Assembly (NCBI GenBank): GCA_031841125.1
Contig: JAJSSI010000036.1
Location: 39,272-103,271 of the forward strand
DNA length: 64,000 bases
Origin: Acanthococcus lagerstroemiae
Lineage: Eukaryota > Arthropoda > Insecta > Hemiptera > Eriococcidae
Direction: 5' to 3'
Part shown: positions 26,809 to 40,224 of the stretch, in pieces
Layout: every line of letters starts with the position of its first letter
How positions within the stretch are numbered: the first letter of the stretch is position 1
Notes under the pieces: model-generated
Told to the model about the DNA's origin: nothing
The model's database searches: none
Seen by the model: the letters and a program-made list of their open reading frames with translations, nothing else
Translations under genes and position numbers: made by a program

Positions 26809-27100
26809 ATGTATAGTATGGAGAAATTTTCAAAATTTGAGAAAATCAAAAATTTCGAATTAATGAGTGTTTCTTACTCAATTTTTCACGCTGAGTTCGA
26901 ATTTGTTGTTCCAATTTGGCGGCGACCCTCCGATCCCGAGATACACTTGAAAAAGTTGGAAAAATTGATCAATTTGGGTCAAAAAATGACTCTAGCTCAA
27001 TTTTGACAACGGATTCGAATTCGTCTCGAAAAATTGAGTAACTAGCACCAGCGCCGACGTCGTAGCTTTCAGAAAATTTTTTCGCCCCAAAAAACACCTG

Positions 27101-27293
27101 ATGTATAGTATGGAGAAATTTTCAAAATTTGAGATACACTCAAAAATGTTGGAAAAATTGATCAATTTGGGTCAAAAAATGACTCTAGCTCAATTTTGAC
27201 AACGGATTTGAATTCGTCTCGAAAAATTGAGTAACTAGCACCAGCGCCGACGTCGTAGCTTTCCGAAAATTTTTTCGCCCAAAAAAACACCTG
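27101..27293 (+). repeat. Short monomer 13 (193 bp)
   Basis: Standard deletion with GGATTTG, like the short unit at 10377, with which it also shares the following 3-long spacing. Confidence 0.97.
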
Positions 27294-28169
27294 ATGTATA
27301 GTATGGAGAAATTTTCAAAATTTGAGAAAATCAAAAATTTCGAATTAATGAGTGTTTCTTACTCAATTTTTCACGCTGAGTTCGAATTTGTTGTTCCAAT
27401 TTGGCGGCGACCCTCCGATCCCGAGATACACTTGAAAAAGTTGGAAAAATTGATCAATTTGGGTCAAAAAATGACTCTAGCTCAATTTTGACAACGGATT
27501 CGAATTCGTCTCGAAAAATTGAGTAACTAGCACCAGCGCCGACGTCGTAGCTTTCAGAAAATTTTTTCGCCCAAAAAAACACCTGATGTATAGTATGGAG
27601 AAATTTTCAAAATTTGAGAAAATCAAAAATTTCGAATTAATGAGTGTTTCTTACTCAATTTTTCACGCTGAGTTCGAATTTGTTGTTCCAATTTGGCGGC
27701 GACCCTCCGATCCCGAGATACACTTGAAAAAGTTGGAAAAATTGATCAATTTGGGTCAAAAAATGACTCTAGCTCAATTTTGACAACGGATTCGAATTCG
27801 TCTCGAAAAATTGAGTAACTAGCACCAGCGCCGACGTCGTAGCTTTCCGAAAATTTTTTCGCCCCAAAAAACACCTGATGTATAGTATGGAGAAATTTTC
27901 AAAATTTGAGAAAATCAAAAATTTCGAATTAATGAGTGTTTCTTACTCAATTTTTCACGCTGAGTTCGAATTTGTTGTTCCAATTTGGCGGCGACCCTCC
28001 GATCCCGAGATACACTTGAAAAAGTTGGAAAAATTGATCAATTTGGGTCAAAAAATGACTCTAGCTCAATTTTGACAACGGATTCGAATTCGTCTCGAAA
28101 AATTGAGTAACTAGCACCAGCGCCGACGTCGTAGCTTTCAGAAAATTTTTTCGCCCCAAAAAACACCTG
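27294..28169 (+). repeat. Three long monomers
   Basis: Three 292-bp units. The junction before 27878 is CTTTCCG with C4A6, where copies A-C have CTTTCAG. Confidence 0.95.
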
Positions 28170-28362
28170 ATGTATAGTATGGAGAAATTTTCAAAATTTG
28201 AGATACACTCAAAAATGTTGGAAAAATTGATCAATTTGGGTCAAAAAATGACTCTAGCTCAATTTTGACAACGGATTCGAATTCGTCTCGAAAAATTGAG
28301 TAACTAGCACCAGCGCCGACGTCGTAGCTTTCCGAAAATTTTTTCGCCCAAAAAAACACCTG
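28170..28362 (+). repeat. Short monomer 14 (193 bp)
   Basis: Standard deletion with ACTCAAAAATGTTGG and standard flanking alleles. Confidence 0.97.
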
Positions 28363-30406
28363 ATGTATAGTATGGAGAAATTTTCAAAATTTGAGAAAAT
28401 CAAAAATTTCGAATTAATGAGTGTTTCTTACTCAATTTTTCACGCTGAGTTCGAATTTGTTGTTCCAATTTGGCGGCGACCCTCCGATCCCGAGATACAC
28501 TTGAAAAAGTTGGAAAAATTGATCAATTTGGGTCAAAAAATGACTCTAGCTCAATTTTGACAACGGATTCGAATTCGTCTCGAAAAATTGAGTAACTAGC
28601 ACCAGCGCCGACGTCGTAGCTTTCCGAAAATTTTTTCGCCCAAAAAAACACCTGATGTATAGTATGGAGAAATTTTCAAAATTTGAGAAAATCAAAAATT
28701 TCGAATTAATGAGTGTTTCTTACTCAATTTTTCACGCTGAGTTCGAATTTGTTGTTCCAATTTGGCGGCGACCCTCCGATCCCGAGATACACTTGAAAAA
28801 GTTGGAAAAATTGATCAATTTGGGTCAAAAAATGACTCTAGCTCAATTTTGACAACGGATTCGAATTCGTCTCGAAAAATTGAGTAACTAGCACCAGCGC
28901 CGACGTCGTAGCTTTCAGAAAATTTTTTCGCCCCAAAAAACACCTGATGTATAGTATGGAGAAATTTTCAAAATTTGAGAAAATCAAAAATTTCGAATTA
29001 ATGAGTGTTTCTTACTCAATTTTTCACGCTGAGTTCGAATTTGTTGTTCCAATTTGGCGGCGACCCTCCGATCCCGAGATACACTTGAAAAAGTTGGAAA
29101 AATTGATCAATTTGGGTCAAAAAATGACTCTAGCTCAATTTTGACAACGGATTCGAATTCGTCTCGAAAAATTGAGTAACTAGCACCAGCGCCGACGTCG
29201 TAGCTTTCCGAAAATTTTTTCGCCCAAAAAAACACCTGATGTATAGTATGGAGAAATTTTCAAAATTTGAGAAAATCAAAAATTTCGAATTAATGAGTGT
29301 TTCTTACTCAATTTTTCACGCTGAGTTCGAATTTGTTGTTCCAATTTGGCGGCGACCCTCCGATCCCGAGATACACTTGAAAAAGTTGGAAAAATTGATC
29401 AATTTGGGTCAAAAAATGACTCTAGCTCAATTTTGACAACGGATTCGAATTCGTCTCGAAAAATTGAGTAACTAGCACCAGCGCCGACGTCGTAGCTTTC
29501 CGAAAATTTTTTCGCCCAAAAAAACACCTGATGTATAGTATGGAGAAATTTTCAAAATTTGAGAAAATCAAAAATTTCGAATTAATGAGTGTTTCTTACT
29601 CAATTTTTCACGCTGAGTTCGAATTTGTTGTTCCAATTTGGCGGCGACCCTCCGATCCCGAGATACACTTGAAAAAGTTGGAAAAATTGATCAATTTGGG
29701 TCAAAAAATGACTCTAGCTCAATTTTGACAACGGATTCGAATTCGTCTCGAAAAATTGAGTAACTAGCACCAGCGCCGACGTCGTAGCTTTCCGAAAATT
29801 TTTTCGCCCCAAAAAACACCTGATGTATAGTATGGAGAAATTTTCAAAATTTGAGAAAATCAAAAATTTCGAATTAATGAGTGTTTCTTACTCAATTTTT
29901 CACGCTGAGTTCGAATTTGTTGTTCCAATTTGGCGGCGACCCTCCGATCCCGAGATACACTTGAAAAAGTTGGAAAAATTGATCAATTTGGGTCAAAAAA
30001 TGACTCTAGCTCAATTTTGACAACGGATTCGAATTCGTCTCGAAAAATTGAGTAACTAGCACCAGCGCCGACGTCGTAGCTTTCCGAAAATTTTTTCGCC
30101 CAAAAAAACACCTGATGTATAGTATGGAGAAATTTTCAAAATTTGAGAAAATCAAAAATTTCGAATTAATGAGTGTTTCTTACTCAATTTTTCACGCTGA
30201 GTTCGAATTTGTTGTTCCAATTTGGCGGCGACCCTCCGATCCCGAGATACACTTGAAAAAGTTGGAAAAATTGATCAATTTGGGTCAAAAAATGACTCTA
30301 GCTCAATTTTGACAACGGATTCGAATTCGTCTCGAAAAATTGAGTAACTAGCACCAGCGCCGACGTCGTAGCTTTCAGAAAATTTTTTCGCCCAAAAAAA
30401 CACCTG
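28363..30406 (+). repeat. Block of 7 long monomers
   Basis: Seven 292-bp units. The first two complete the match to the higher-order repeat; the remaining five do not follow it. Confidence 0.95.
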
Positions 30407-30599
30407 ATGTATAGTATGGAGAAATTTTCAAAATTTGAGATACACTCAAAAATGTTGGAAAAATTGATCAATTTGGGTCAAAAAATGACTCTAGCTCAAT
30501 TTTGACAACGGATTCGAATTCGTCTCGAAAAATTGAGTAACTAGCACCAGCGCCGACGTCGTAGCTTTCCGAAAATTTTTTCGCCCAAAAAAACACCTG
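30407..30599 (+). repeat. Short monomer 15 (193 bp)
   Basis: Standard deletion. Its upstream junction is CTTTCAG with C3A7, unlike the C4A6 that precedes most short units, so the association is strong but not absolute. Confidence 0.97.
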
Positions 30600-32058
30600 A
30601 TGTATAGTATGGAGAAATTTTCAAAATTTGAGAAAATCAAAAATTTCGAATTAATGAGTGTTTCTTACTCAATTTTTCACGCTGAGTTCGAATTTGTTGT
30701 TCCAATTTGGCGGCGACCCTCCGATCCCGAGATACACTTGAAAAAGTTGGAAAAATTGATCAATTTGGGTCAAAAAATGACTCTAGCTCAATTTTGACAA
30801 CGGATTCGAATTCGTCTCGAAAAATTGAGTAACTAGCACCAGCGCCGACGTCGTAGCTTTCCGAAAATTTTTTCGCCCAAAAAAACACCTGATGTATAGT
30901 ATGGAGAAATTTTCAAAATTTGAGAAAATCAAAAATTTCGAATTAATGAGTGTTTCTTACTCAATTTTTCACGCTGAGTTCGAATTTGTTGTTCCAATTT
31001 GGCGGCGACCCTCCGATCCCGAGATACACTTGAAAAAGTTGGAAAAATTGATCAATTTGGGTCAAAAAATGACTCTAGCTCAATTTTGACAACGGATTCG
31101 AATTCGTCTCGAAAAATTGAGTAACTAGCACCAGCGCCGACGTCGTAGCTTTCAGAAAATTTTTTCGCCCAAAAAAACACCTGATGTATAGTATGGAGAA
31201 ATTTTCAAAATTTGAGAAAATCAAAAATTTCGAATTAATGAGTGTTTCTTACTCAATTTTTCACGCTGAGTTCGAATTTGTTGTTCCAATTTGGCGGCGA
31301 CCCTCCGATCCCGAGATACACTTGAAAAAGTTGGAAAAATTGATCAATTTGGGTCAAAAAATGACTCTAGCTCAATTTTGACAACGGATTCGAATTCGTC
31401 TCGAAAAATTGAGTAACTAGCACCAGCGCCGACGTCGTAGCTTTCAGAAAATTTTTTCGCCCCAAAAAACACCTGATGTATAGTATGGAGAAATTTTCAA
31501 AATTTGAGAAAATCAAAAATTTCGAATTAATGAGTGTTTCTTACTCAATTTTTCACGCTGAGTTCGAATTTGTTGTTCCAATTTGGCGGCGACCCTCCGA
31601 TCCCGAGATACACTTGAAAAAGTTGGAAAAATTGATCAATTTGGGTCAAAAAATGACTCTAGCTCAATTTTGACAACGGATTCGAATTCGTCTCGAAAAA
31701 TTGAGTAACTAGCACCAGCGCCGACGTCGTAGCTTTCCGAAAATTTTTTCGCCCAAAAAACACCTGATGTATAGTATGGAGAAATTTTCAAAATTTGAGA
31801 AAATCAAAAATTTCGAATTAATGAGTGTTTCTTACTCAATTTTTCACGCTGAGTTCGAATTTGTTGTTCCAATTTGGCGGCGACCCTCCGATCCCGAGAT
31901 ACACTTGAAAAAGTTGGAAAAATTGATCAATTTGGGTCAAAAAATGACTCTAGCTCAATTTTGACAACGGATTCGAATTCGTCTCGAAAAATTGAGTAAC
32001 TAGCACCAGCGCCGACGTCGTAGCTTTCAGAAAATTTTTTCGCCCCAAAAAACACCTG
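30600..32058 (+). repeat. Block of 5 long monomers
   Basis: Five long units; the fourth (31476) is 291 bp because of a C3A6 end. Confidence 0.95.
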
Positions 32059-32251
32059 ATGTATAGTATGGAGAAATTTTCAAAATTTGAGATACACTCA
32101 AAAATGTTGGAAAAATTGATCAATTTGGGTCAAAAAATGACTCTAGCTCAATTTTGACAACGGATTCGAATTCGTCTCGAAAAATTGAGTAACTAGCACC
32201 AGCGCCGACGTCGTAGCTTTCCGAAAATTTTTTCGCCCAAAAAAACACCTG
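32059..32251 (+). repeat. Short monomer 16 (193 bp)
   Basis: Standard deletion with ACTCAAAAATGTTGG and standard flanking alleles. Confidence 0.97.
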
Positions 32252-33126
32252 ATGTATAGTATGGAGAAATTTTCAAAATTTGAGAAAATCAAAAATTTCG
32301 AATTAATGAGTGTTTCTTACTCAATTTTTCACGCTGAGTTCGAATTTGTTGTTCCAATTTGGCGGCGACCCTCCGATCCCGAGATACACTTGAAAAAGTT
32401 GGAAAAATTGATCAATTTGGGTCAAAAAATGACTCTAGCTCAATTTTGACAACGGATTCGAATTCGTCTCGAAAAATTGAGTAACTAGCACCAGCGCCGA
32501 CGTCGTAGCTTTCCGAAAATTTTTTCGCCCAAAAAACACCTGATGTATAGTATGGAGAAATTTTCAAAATTTGAGAAAATCAAAAATTTCGAATTAATGA
32601 GTGTTTCTTACTCAATTTTTCACGCTGAGTTCGAATTTGTTGTTCCAATTTGGCGGCGACCCTCCGATCCCGAGATACACTTGAAAAAGTTGGAAAAATT
32701 GATCAATTTGGGTCAAAAAATGACTCTAGCTCAATTTTGACAACGGATTCGAATTCGTCTCGAAAAATTGAGTAACTAGCACCAGCGCCGACGTCGTAGC
32801 TTTCAGAAAATTTTTTCGCCCCAAAAAACACCTGATGTATAGTATGGAGAAATTTTCAAAATTTGAGAAAATCAAAAATTTCGAATTAATGAGTGTTTCT
32901 TACTCAATTTTTCACGCTGAGTTCGAATTTGTTGTTCCAATTTGGCGGCGACCCTCCGATCCCGAGATACACTTGAAAAAGTTGGAAAAATTGATCAATT
33001 TGGGTCAAAAAATGACTCTAGCTCAATTTTGACAACGGATTCGAATTCGTCTCGAAAAATTGAGTAACTAGCACCAGCGCCGACGTCGTAGCTTTCAGAA
33101 AATTTTTTCGCCCCAAAAAACACCTG
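32252..33126 (+). repeat. Three long monomers
   Basis: Three long units, the first 291 bp (C3A6 end). The one-short, three-long pattern recalls the higher-order repeat, but neighbours do not continue it. Confidence 0.95.
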
Positions 33127-33319
33127 ATGTATAGTATGGAGAAATTTTCAAAATTTGAGATACAACTCAAAAATGTTGGAAAAATTGATCAATTTGGGTC
33201 AAAAAATGACTCTAGCTCAATTTTGACAACGGATTCGAATTCGTCTCGAAAAATTGAGTAACTAGCACCAGCGCCGACGTCGTAGCTTTCCGAAAATTTT
33301 TTCGCCCAAAAAACACCTG
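33127..33319 (+). repeat. Short monomer 17 (193 bp)
   Basis: Standard deletion with an extra A after the junction (GATACAACTC), balanced by one A fewer at its end (C3A6). Confidence 0.97.
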
Positions 33320-36300
33320 ATGTATAGTATGGAGAAATTTTCAAAATTTGAGAAAATCAAAAATTTCGAATTAATGAGTGTTTCTTACTCAATTTTTCAC
33401 GCTGAGTTCGAATTTGTTGTTCCAATTTGGCGGCGACCCTCCGATCCCGAGATACACTTGAAAAAGTTGGAAAAATTGATCAATTTGGGTCAAAAAATGA
33501 CTCTAGCTCAATTTTGACAACGGATTCGAATTCGTCTCGAAAAATTGAGTAACTAGCACCAGCGCCGACGTCGTAGCTTTCCGAAAATTTTTTCGCCCAA
33601 AAAAACACCTGATGTATAGTATGGAGAAATTTTCAAAATTTGAGAAAATCAAAAATTTCGAATTAATGAGTGTTTCTTACTCAATTTTTCACGCTGAGTT
33701 CGAATTTGTTGTTCCAATTTGGCGGCGACCCTCCGATCCCGAGATACACTTGAAAAAGTTGGAAAAATTGATCAATTTGGGTCAAAAAATGACTCTAGCT
33801 CAATTTTGACAACGGATTCGAATTCGTCTCGAAAAATTGAGTAACTAGCACCAGCGCCGACGTCGTAGCTTTCCGAAAATTTTTTCGCCCAAAAAAACAC
33901 CTGATGTATAGTATGGAGAAATTTTCAAAATTTGAGAAAATCAAAAATTTCGAATTAATGAGTGTTTCTTACTCAATTTTTCACGCTGAGTTCGAATTTG
34001 TTGTTCCAATTTGGCGGCGACCCTCCGATCCCGAGATACACTTGAAAAAGTTGGAAAAATTGATCAATTTGGGTCAAAAAATGACTCTAGCTCAATTTTG
34101 ACAACGGATTCGAATTCGTCTCGAAAAATTGAGTAACTAGCACCAGCGCCGACGTCGTAGCTTTCCGAAAATTTTTTCGCCCCAAAAAACACCTGATGTA
34201 TAGTATGGAGAAATTTTCAAAATTTGAGAAAATCAAAAATTTCGAATTAATGAGTGTTTCTTACTCAATTTTTCACGCTGAGTTCGAATTTGTTGTTCCA
34301 ATTTGGCGGCGACCCTCCGATCCCGAGATACACTTGAAAAAGTTGGAAAAATTGATCAATTTGGGTCAAAAAATGACTCTAGCTCAATTTTGACAACGGA
34401 TTCGAATTCGTCTCGAAAAATTGAGTAACTAGCACCAGCGCCGACGTCGTAGCTTTCAGAAAATTTTTTCGCCCAAAAAAACACCTGATGTATAGTATGG
34501 AGAAATTTTCAAAATTTGAGAAAATCAAAAATTTCGAATTAATGAGTGTTTCTTACTCAATTTTTCACGCTGAGTTCGAATTTGTTGTTCCAATTTGGCG
34601 GCGACCCTCCGATCCCGAGATACACTTGAAAAAGTTGGAAAAATTGATCAATTTGGGTCAAAAAATGACTCTAGCTCAATTTTGACAACGGATTCGAATT
34701 CGTCTCGAAAAATTGAGTAACTAGCACCAGCGCCGACGTCGTAGCTTTCCGAAAATTTTTTCGCCCCAAAAAACACCTGATGTATAGTATGGAGAAATTT
34801 TCAAAATTTGAGAAAATCAAAAATTTCGAATTAATGAGTGTTTCTTACTCAATTTTTCACGCTGAGTTCGAATTTGTTGTTCCAATTTGGCGGCGACCCT
34901 CCGATCCCGAGATACACTTGAAAAAGTTGGAAAAATTGATCAATTTGGGTCAAAAAATGACTCTAGCTCAATTTTGACAACGGATTCGAATTCGTCTCGA
35001 AAAATTGAGTAACTAGCACCAGCGCCGACGTCGTAGCTTTCCGAAAATTTTTTCGCCCAAAAAACACCTGATGTATAGTATGGAGAAATTTTCAAAATTT
35101 GAGAAAATCAAAAATTTCGAATTAATGAGTGTTTCTTACTCAATTTTTCACGCTGAGTTCGAATTTGTTGTTCCAATTTGGCGGCGACCCTCCGATCCCG
35201 AGATACACTTGAAAAAGTTGGAAAAATTGATCAATTTGGGTCAAAAAATGACTCTAGCTCAATTTTGACAACGGATTCGAATTCGTCTCGAAAAATTGAG
35301 TAACTAGCACCAGCGCCGACGTCGTAGCTTTCAGAAAATTTTTTCGCCCCAAAAAACACCTGATGTATAGTATGGAGAAATTTTCAAAATTTGAGAAAAT
35401 CAAAAATTTCGAATTAATGAGTGTTTCTTACTCAATTTTTCACGCTGAGTTCGAATTTGTTGTTCCAATTTGGCGGCGACCCTCCGATCCCGAGATACAC
35501 TTGAAAAAGTTGGAAAAATTGATCAATTTGGGTCAAAAAATGACTCTAGCTCAATTTTGACAACGGATTCGAATTCGTCTCGAAAAATTGAGTAACTAGC
35601 ACCAGCGCCGACGTCGTAGCTTTCCGAAAATTTTTTCGCCCAAAAAAACACCTGATGTATAGTATGGAGAAATTTTCAAAATTTGAGAAAATCAAAAATT
35701 TCGAATTAATGAGTGTTTCTTACTCAATTTTTCACGCTGAGTTCGAATTTGTTGTTCCAATTTGGCGGCGACCCTCCGATCCCGAGATACACTTGAAAAA
35801 GTTGGAAAAATTGATCAATTTGGGTCAAAAAATGACTCTAGCTCAATTTTGACAACGGATTCGAATTCGTCTCGAAAAATTGAGTAACTAGCACCAGCGC
35901 CGACGTCGTAGCTTTCCGAAAATTTTTTCGCCCAAAAAAACACCTGATGTATAGTATGGAGAAATTTTCAAAATTTGAGAAAATCAAAAATTTCGAATTA
36001 ATGAGTGTTTCTTACTCAATTTTTCACGCTGAGTTCGAATTTGTTGTTCCAATTTGGCGGCGACCCTCCGATCCCGAGATACACTTGAAAAAGTTGGAAA
36101 AATTGATCAATTTGGGTCAAAAAATGACTCTAGCTCAATTTTGACAACGGATTCGAATTCGTCTCGAAAAATTGAGTAACTAGCACCAGCGCCGACGTCG
36201 TAGCTTTCCGAAAATTTTTTCGCCCCAAAAAACACCTGATGTATAGTATGGAGAAATTTTCAAAATTTGAGAAAATCAAAAATTTCGAATTAATGAGTGT

Positions 36301-39156
36301 TTCTTACTCAATTTTTCACGCTGAGTTCGAATTTGTTGTTCCAATTTGGCGGCGACCCTCCGATCCCGAGATACACTTGAAAAAGTTGGAAAAATTGATC
36401 AATTTGGGTCAAAAAATGACTCTAGCTCAATTTTGACAACGGATTCGAATTCGTCTCGAAAAATTGAGTAACTAGCACCAGCGCCGACGTCGTAGCTTTC
36501 CGAAAATTTTTTCGCCCAAAAAAACACCTGATGTATAGTATGGAGAAATTTTCAAAATTTGAGAAAATCAAAAATTTCGAATTAATGAGTGTTTCTTACT
36601 CAATTTTTCACGCTGAGTTCGAATTTGTTGTTCCAATTTGGCGGCGACCCTCCGATCCCGAGATACACTTGAAAAAGTTGGAAAAATTGATCAATTTGGG
36701 TCAAAAAATGACTCTAGCTCAATTTTGACAACGGATTCGAATTCGTCTCGAAAAATTGAGTAACTAGCACCAGCGCCGACGTCGTAGCTTTCAGAAAATT
36801 TTTTCGCCCCAAAAAACACCTGATGTATAGTATGGAGAAATTTTCAAAATTTGAGAAAATCAAAAATTTCGAATTAATGAGTGTTTCTTACTCAATTTTT
36901 CACGCTGAGTTCGAATTTGTTGTTCCAATTTGGCGGCGACCCTCCGATCCCGAGATACACTTGAAAAAGTTGGAAAAATTGATCAATTTGGGTCAAAAAA
37001 TGACTCTAGCTCAATTTTGACAACGGATTCGAATTCGTCTCGAAAAATTGAGTAACTAGCACCAGCGCCGACGTCGTAGCTTTCCGAAAATTTTTTCGCC
37101 CAAAAAAACACCTGATATAGTATGGAGAAATTTTCAAAATTTGAGAAAATCAAAAATTTCGAATTAATGAGTGTTTCTTACTCAATTTTTCACGCTGAGT
37201 TCGAATTTGTTGTTCCAATTTGGCGGCGACCCTCCGATCCCGAGATACACTTGAAAAAGTTGGAAAAATTGATCAATTTGGGTCAAAAAATGACTCTAGC
37301 TCAATTTTGACAACGGATTCGAATTCGTCTCGAAAAATTGAGTAACTAGCACCAGCGCCGACGTCGTAGCTTTCAGAAAATTTTTTCGCCCCAAAAAACA
37401 CCTGATGTATAGTATGGAGAAATTTTCAAAATTTGAGAAAATCAAAAATTTCGAATTAATGAGTGTTTCTTACTCAATTTTTCACGCTGAGTTCGAATTT
37501 GTTGTTCCAATTTGGCGGCGACCCTCCGATCCCGAGATACACTTGAAAAAGTTGGAAAAATTGATCAATTTGGGTCAAAAAATGACTCTAGCTCAATTTT
37601 GACAACGGATTCGAATTCGTCTCGAAAAATTGAGTAACTAGCACCAGCGCCGACGTCGTAGCTTTCCGAAAATTTTTTCGCCCAAAAAAACACCTGATGT
37701 ATAGTATGGAGAAATTTTCAAAATTTGAGAAAATCAAAAATTTCGAATTAATGAGTGTTTCTTACTCAATTTTTCACGCTGAGTTCGAATTTGTTGTTCC
37801 AATTTGGCGGCGACCCTCCGATCCCGAGATACACTTGAAAAAGTTGGAAAAATTGATCAATTTGGGTCAAAAAATGACTCTAGCTCAATTTTGACAACGG
37901 ATTCGAATTCGTCTCGAAAAATTGAGTAACTAGCACCAGCGCCGACGTCGTAGCTTTCAGAAAATTTTTTCGCCCCAAAAAACACCTGATGTATAGTATG
38001 GAGAAATTTTCAAAATTTGAGAAAATCAAAAATTTCGAATTAATGAGTGTTTCTTACTCAATTTTTCACGCTGAGTTCGAATTTGTTGTTCCAATTTGGC
38101 GGCGACCCTCCGATCCCGAGATACACTTGAAAAAGTTGGAAAAATTGATCAATTTGGGTCAAAAAATGACTCTAGCTCAATTTTGACAACGGATTCGAAT
38201 TCGTCTCGAAAAATTGAGTAACTAGCACCAGCGCCGACGTCGTAGCTTTCCGAAAATTTTTTCGCCCAAAAAAACACCTGATGTATAGTATGGAGAAATT
38301 TTCAAAATTTGAGAAAATCAAAAATTTCGAATTAATGAGTGTTTCTTACTCAATTTTTCACGCTGAGTTCGAATTTGTTGTTCCAATTTGGCGGCGACCC
38401 TCCGATCCCGAGATACACTTGAAAAAGTTGGAAAAATTGATCAATTTGGGTCAAAAAATGACTCTAGCTCAATTTTGACAACGGATTCGAATTCGTCTCG
38501 AAAAATTGAGTAACTAGCACCAGCGCCGACGTCGTAGCTTTCAGAAAATTTTTTCGCCCCAAAAAACACCTGATGTATAGTATGGAGAAATTTTCAAAAT
38601 TTGAGAAAATCAAAAATTTCGAATTAATGAGTGTTTCTTACTCAATTTTTCACGCTGAGTTCGAATTTGTTGTTCCAATTTGGCGGCGACCCTCCGATCC
38701 CGAGATACACTTGAAAAAGTTGGAAAAATTGATCAATTTGGGTCAAAAAATGACTCTAGCTCAATTTTGACAACGGATTCGAATTCGTCTCGAAAAATTG
38801 AGTAACTAGCACCAGCGCCGACGTCGTAGCTTTCCGAAAATTTTTTCGCCCAAAAAAACACCTGATGTATAGTATGGAGAAATTTTCAAAATTTGAGAAA
38901 ATCAAAAATTTCGAATTAATGAGTGTTTCTTACTCAATTTTTCACGCTGAGTTCGAATTTGTTGTTCCAATTTGGCGGCGACCCTCCGATCCCGAGATAC
39001 ACTTGAAAAAGTTGGAAAAATTGATCAATTTGGGTCAAAAAATGACTCTAGCTCAATTTTGACAACGGATTCGAATTCGTCTCGAAAAATTGAGTAACTA
39101 GCACCAGCGCCGACGTCGTAGCTTTCAGAAAATTTTTTCGCCCCAAAAAACACCTG
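33320..39156 (+). repeat. Block of 20 long monomers
   Basis: Twenty long units. The unit at 34780 is 291 bp (C3A6) and the one at 37115 is 290 bp because its start reads GATATAGTATGG, missing GT. No short unit and no ACTCG unit occurs. There is no gene in this block. Confidence 0.96.
37115..37404 (+). repeat. Long monomer with 2-bp deletion at its start (290 bp)
   Basis: The usual CTGATGTATAG is CTGATATAG, which removes the first ATG of the recurrent open frame. With the TA changes at 12416, 40225 and 56946 this marks a slippage-prone alternating stretch. Confidence 0.95.
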
Positions 39157-39348
39157 ATGTATAGTATGGAGAAATTTTCAAAATTTGAGATACACTCAAA
39201 AAAGTTGGAAAAATTGATCAATTTGGGTCAAAAAATGACTCTAGCTCAATTTTGACAACGGATTCGAATTGGTCTCGAAAAATTGAGTAACTAGCACCAG
39301 CGCCGACGTCGTAGCTTTCCGAAAATTTTTTCGCCCAAAAAACACCTG
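39157..39348 (+). repeat. Short monomer 18 (192 bp)
   Basis: Standard deletion with ACTCAAAAAAGTTGG, as in the short unit at 11446. It has a private GAATTGGTCTCG (C to G) that destroys the usual GAATTCG continuation, and a C3A6 end. Confidence 0.97.
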
Positions 39349-40224
39349 ATGTATAGTATGGAGAAATTTTCAAAATTTGAGAAAATCAAAAATTTCGAAT
39401 TAATGAGTGTTTCTTACTCAATTTTTCACGCTGAGTTCGAATTTGTTGTTCCAATTTGGCGGCGACCCTCCGATCCCGAGATACACTTGAAAAAGTTGGA
39501 AAAATTGATCAATTTGGGTCAAAAAATGACTCTAGCTCAATTTTGACAACGGATTCGAATTCGTCTCGAAAAATTGAGTAACTAGCACCAGCGCCGACGT
39601 CGTAGCTTTCAGAAAATTTTTTCGCCCCAAAAAACACCTGATGTATAGTATGGAGAAATTTTCAAAATTTGAGAAAATCAAAAATTTCGAATTAATGAGT
39701 GTTTCTTACTCAATTTTTCACGCTGAGTTCGAATTTGTTGTTCCAATTTGGCGGCGACCCTCCGATCCCGAGATACACTTGAAAAAGTTGGAAAAATTGA
39801 TCAATTTGGGTCAAAAAATGACTCTAGCTCAATTTTGACAACGGATTCGAATTCGTCTCGAAAAATTGAGTAACTAGCACCAGCGCCGACGTCGTAGCTT
39901 TCAGAAAATTTTTTCGCCCCAAAAAACACCTGATGTATAGTATGGAGAAATTTTCAAAATTTGAGAAAATCAAAAATTTCGAATTAATGAGTGTTTCTTA
40001 CTCAATTTTTCACGCTGAGTTCGAATTTGTTGTTCCAATTTGGCGGCGACCCTCCGATCCCGAGATACACTTGAAAAAGTTGGAAAAATTGATCAATTTG
40101 GGTCAAAAAATGACTCTAGCTCAATTTTGACAACGGATTCGAATTCGTCTCGAAAAATTGAGTAACTAGCACCAGCGCCGACGTCGTAGCTTTCAGAAAA
40201 TTTTTTCGCCCCAAAAAACACCTG

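Larger units (their letters stand above)
21366..27100 (+). repeat. Higher-order repeat copy C (21 units, 5735 bp)
   Basis: Complete copy in the same order as B, with short units at 21366, 21852, 22921 and 23698 followed by 11 long units. Spacing to the corresponding short units of copy B is 5736-5737 bp. Private marks: an extra A at the 21366 junction, C3A6 ends before 23890 and 24473, and ACTTGAAAAAAGTGG in the unit at 26517. Confidence 0.93.
27101..28946 (+). repeat. Decayed continuation of the higher-order repeat (copy D)
   Basis: Short (27101), 3 long, short (28170), 2 long matches the middle of copies A-C, and most junction alleles agree. The next unit, at 28947, is long although preceded by the CTTTCAG/C4A6 junction that normally marks a short unit. 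The register is lost from here. This assignment is weaker than copies A-C. Confidence 0.6.
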
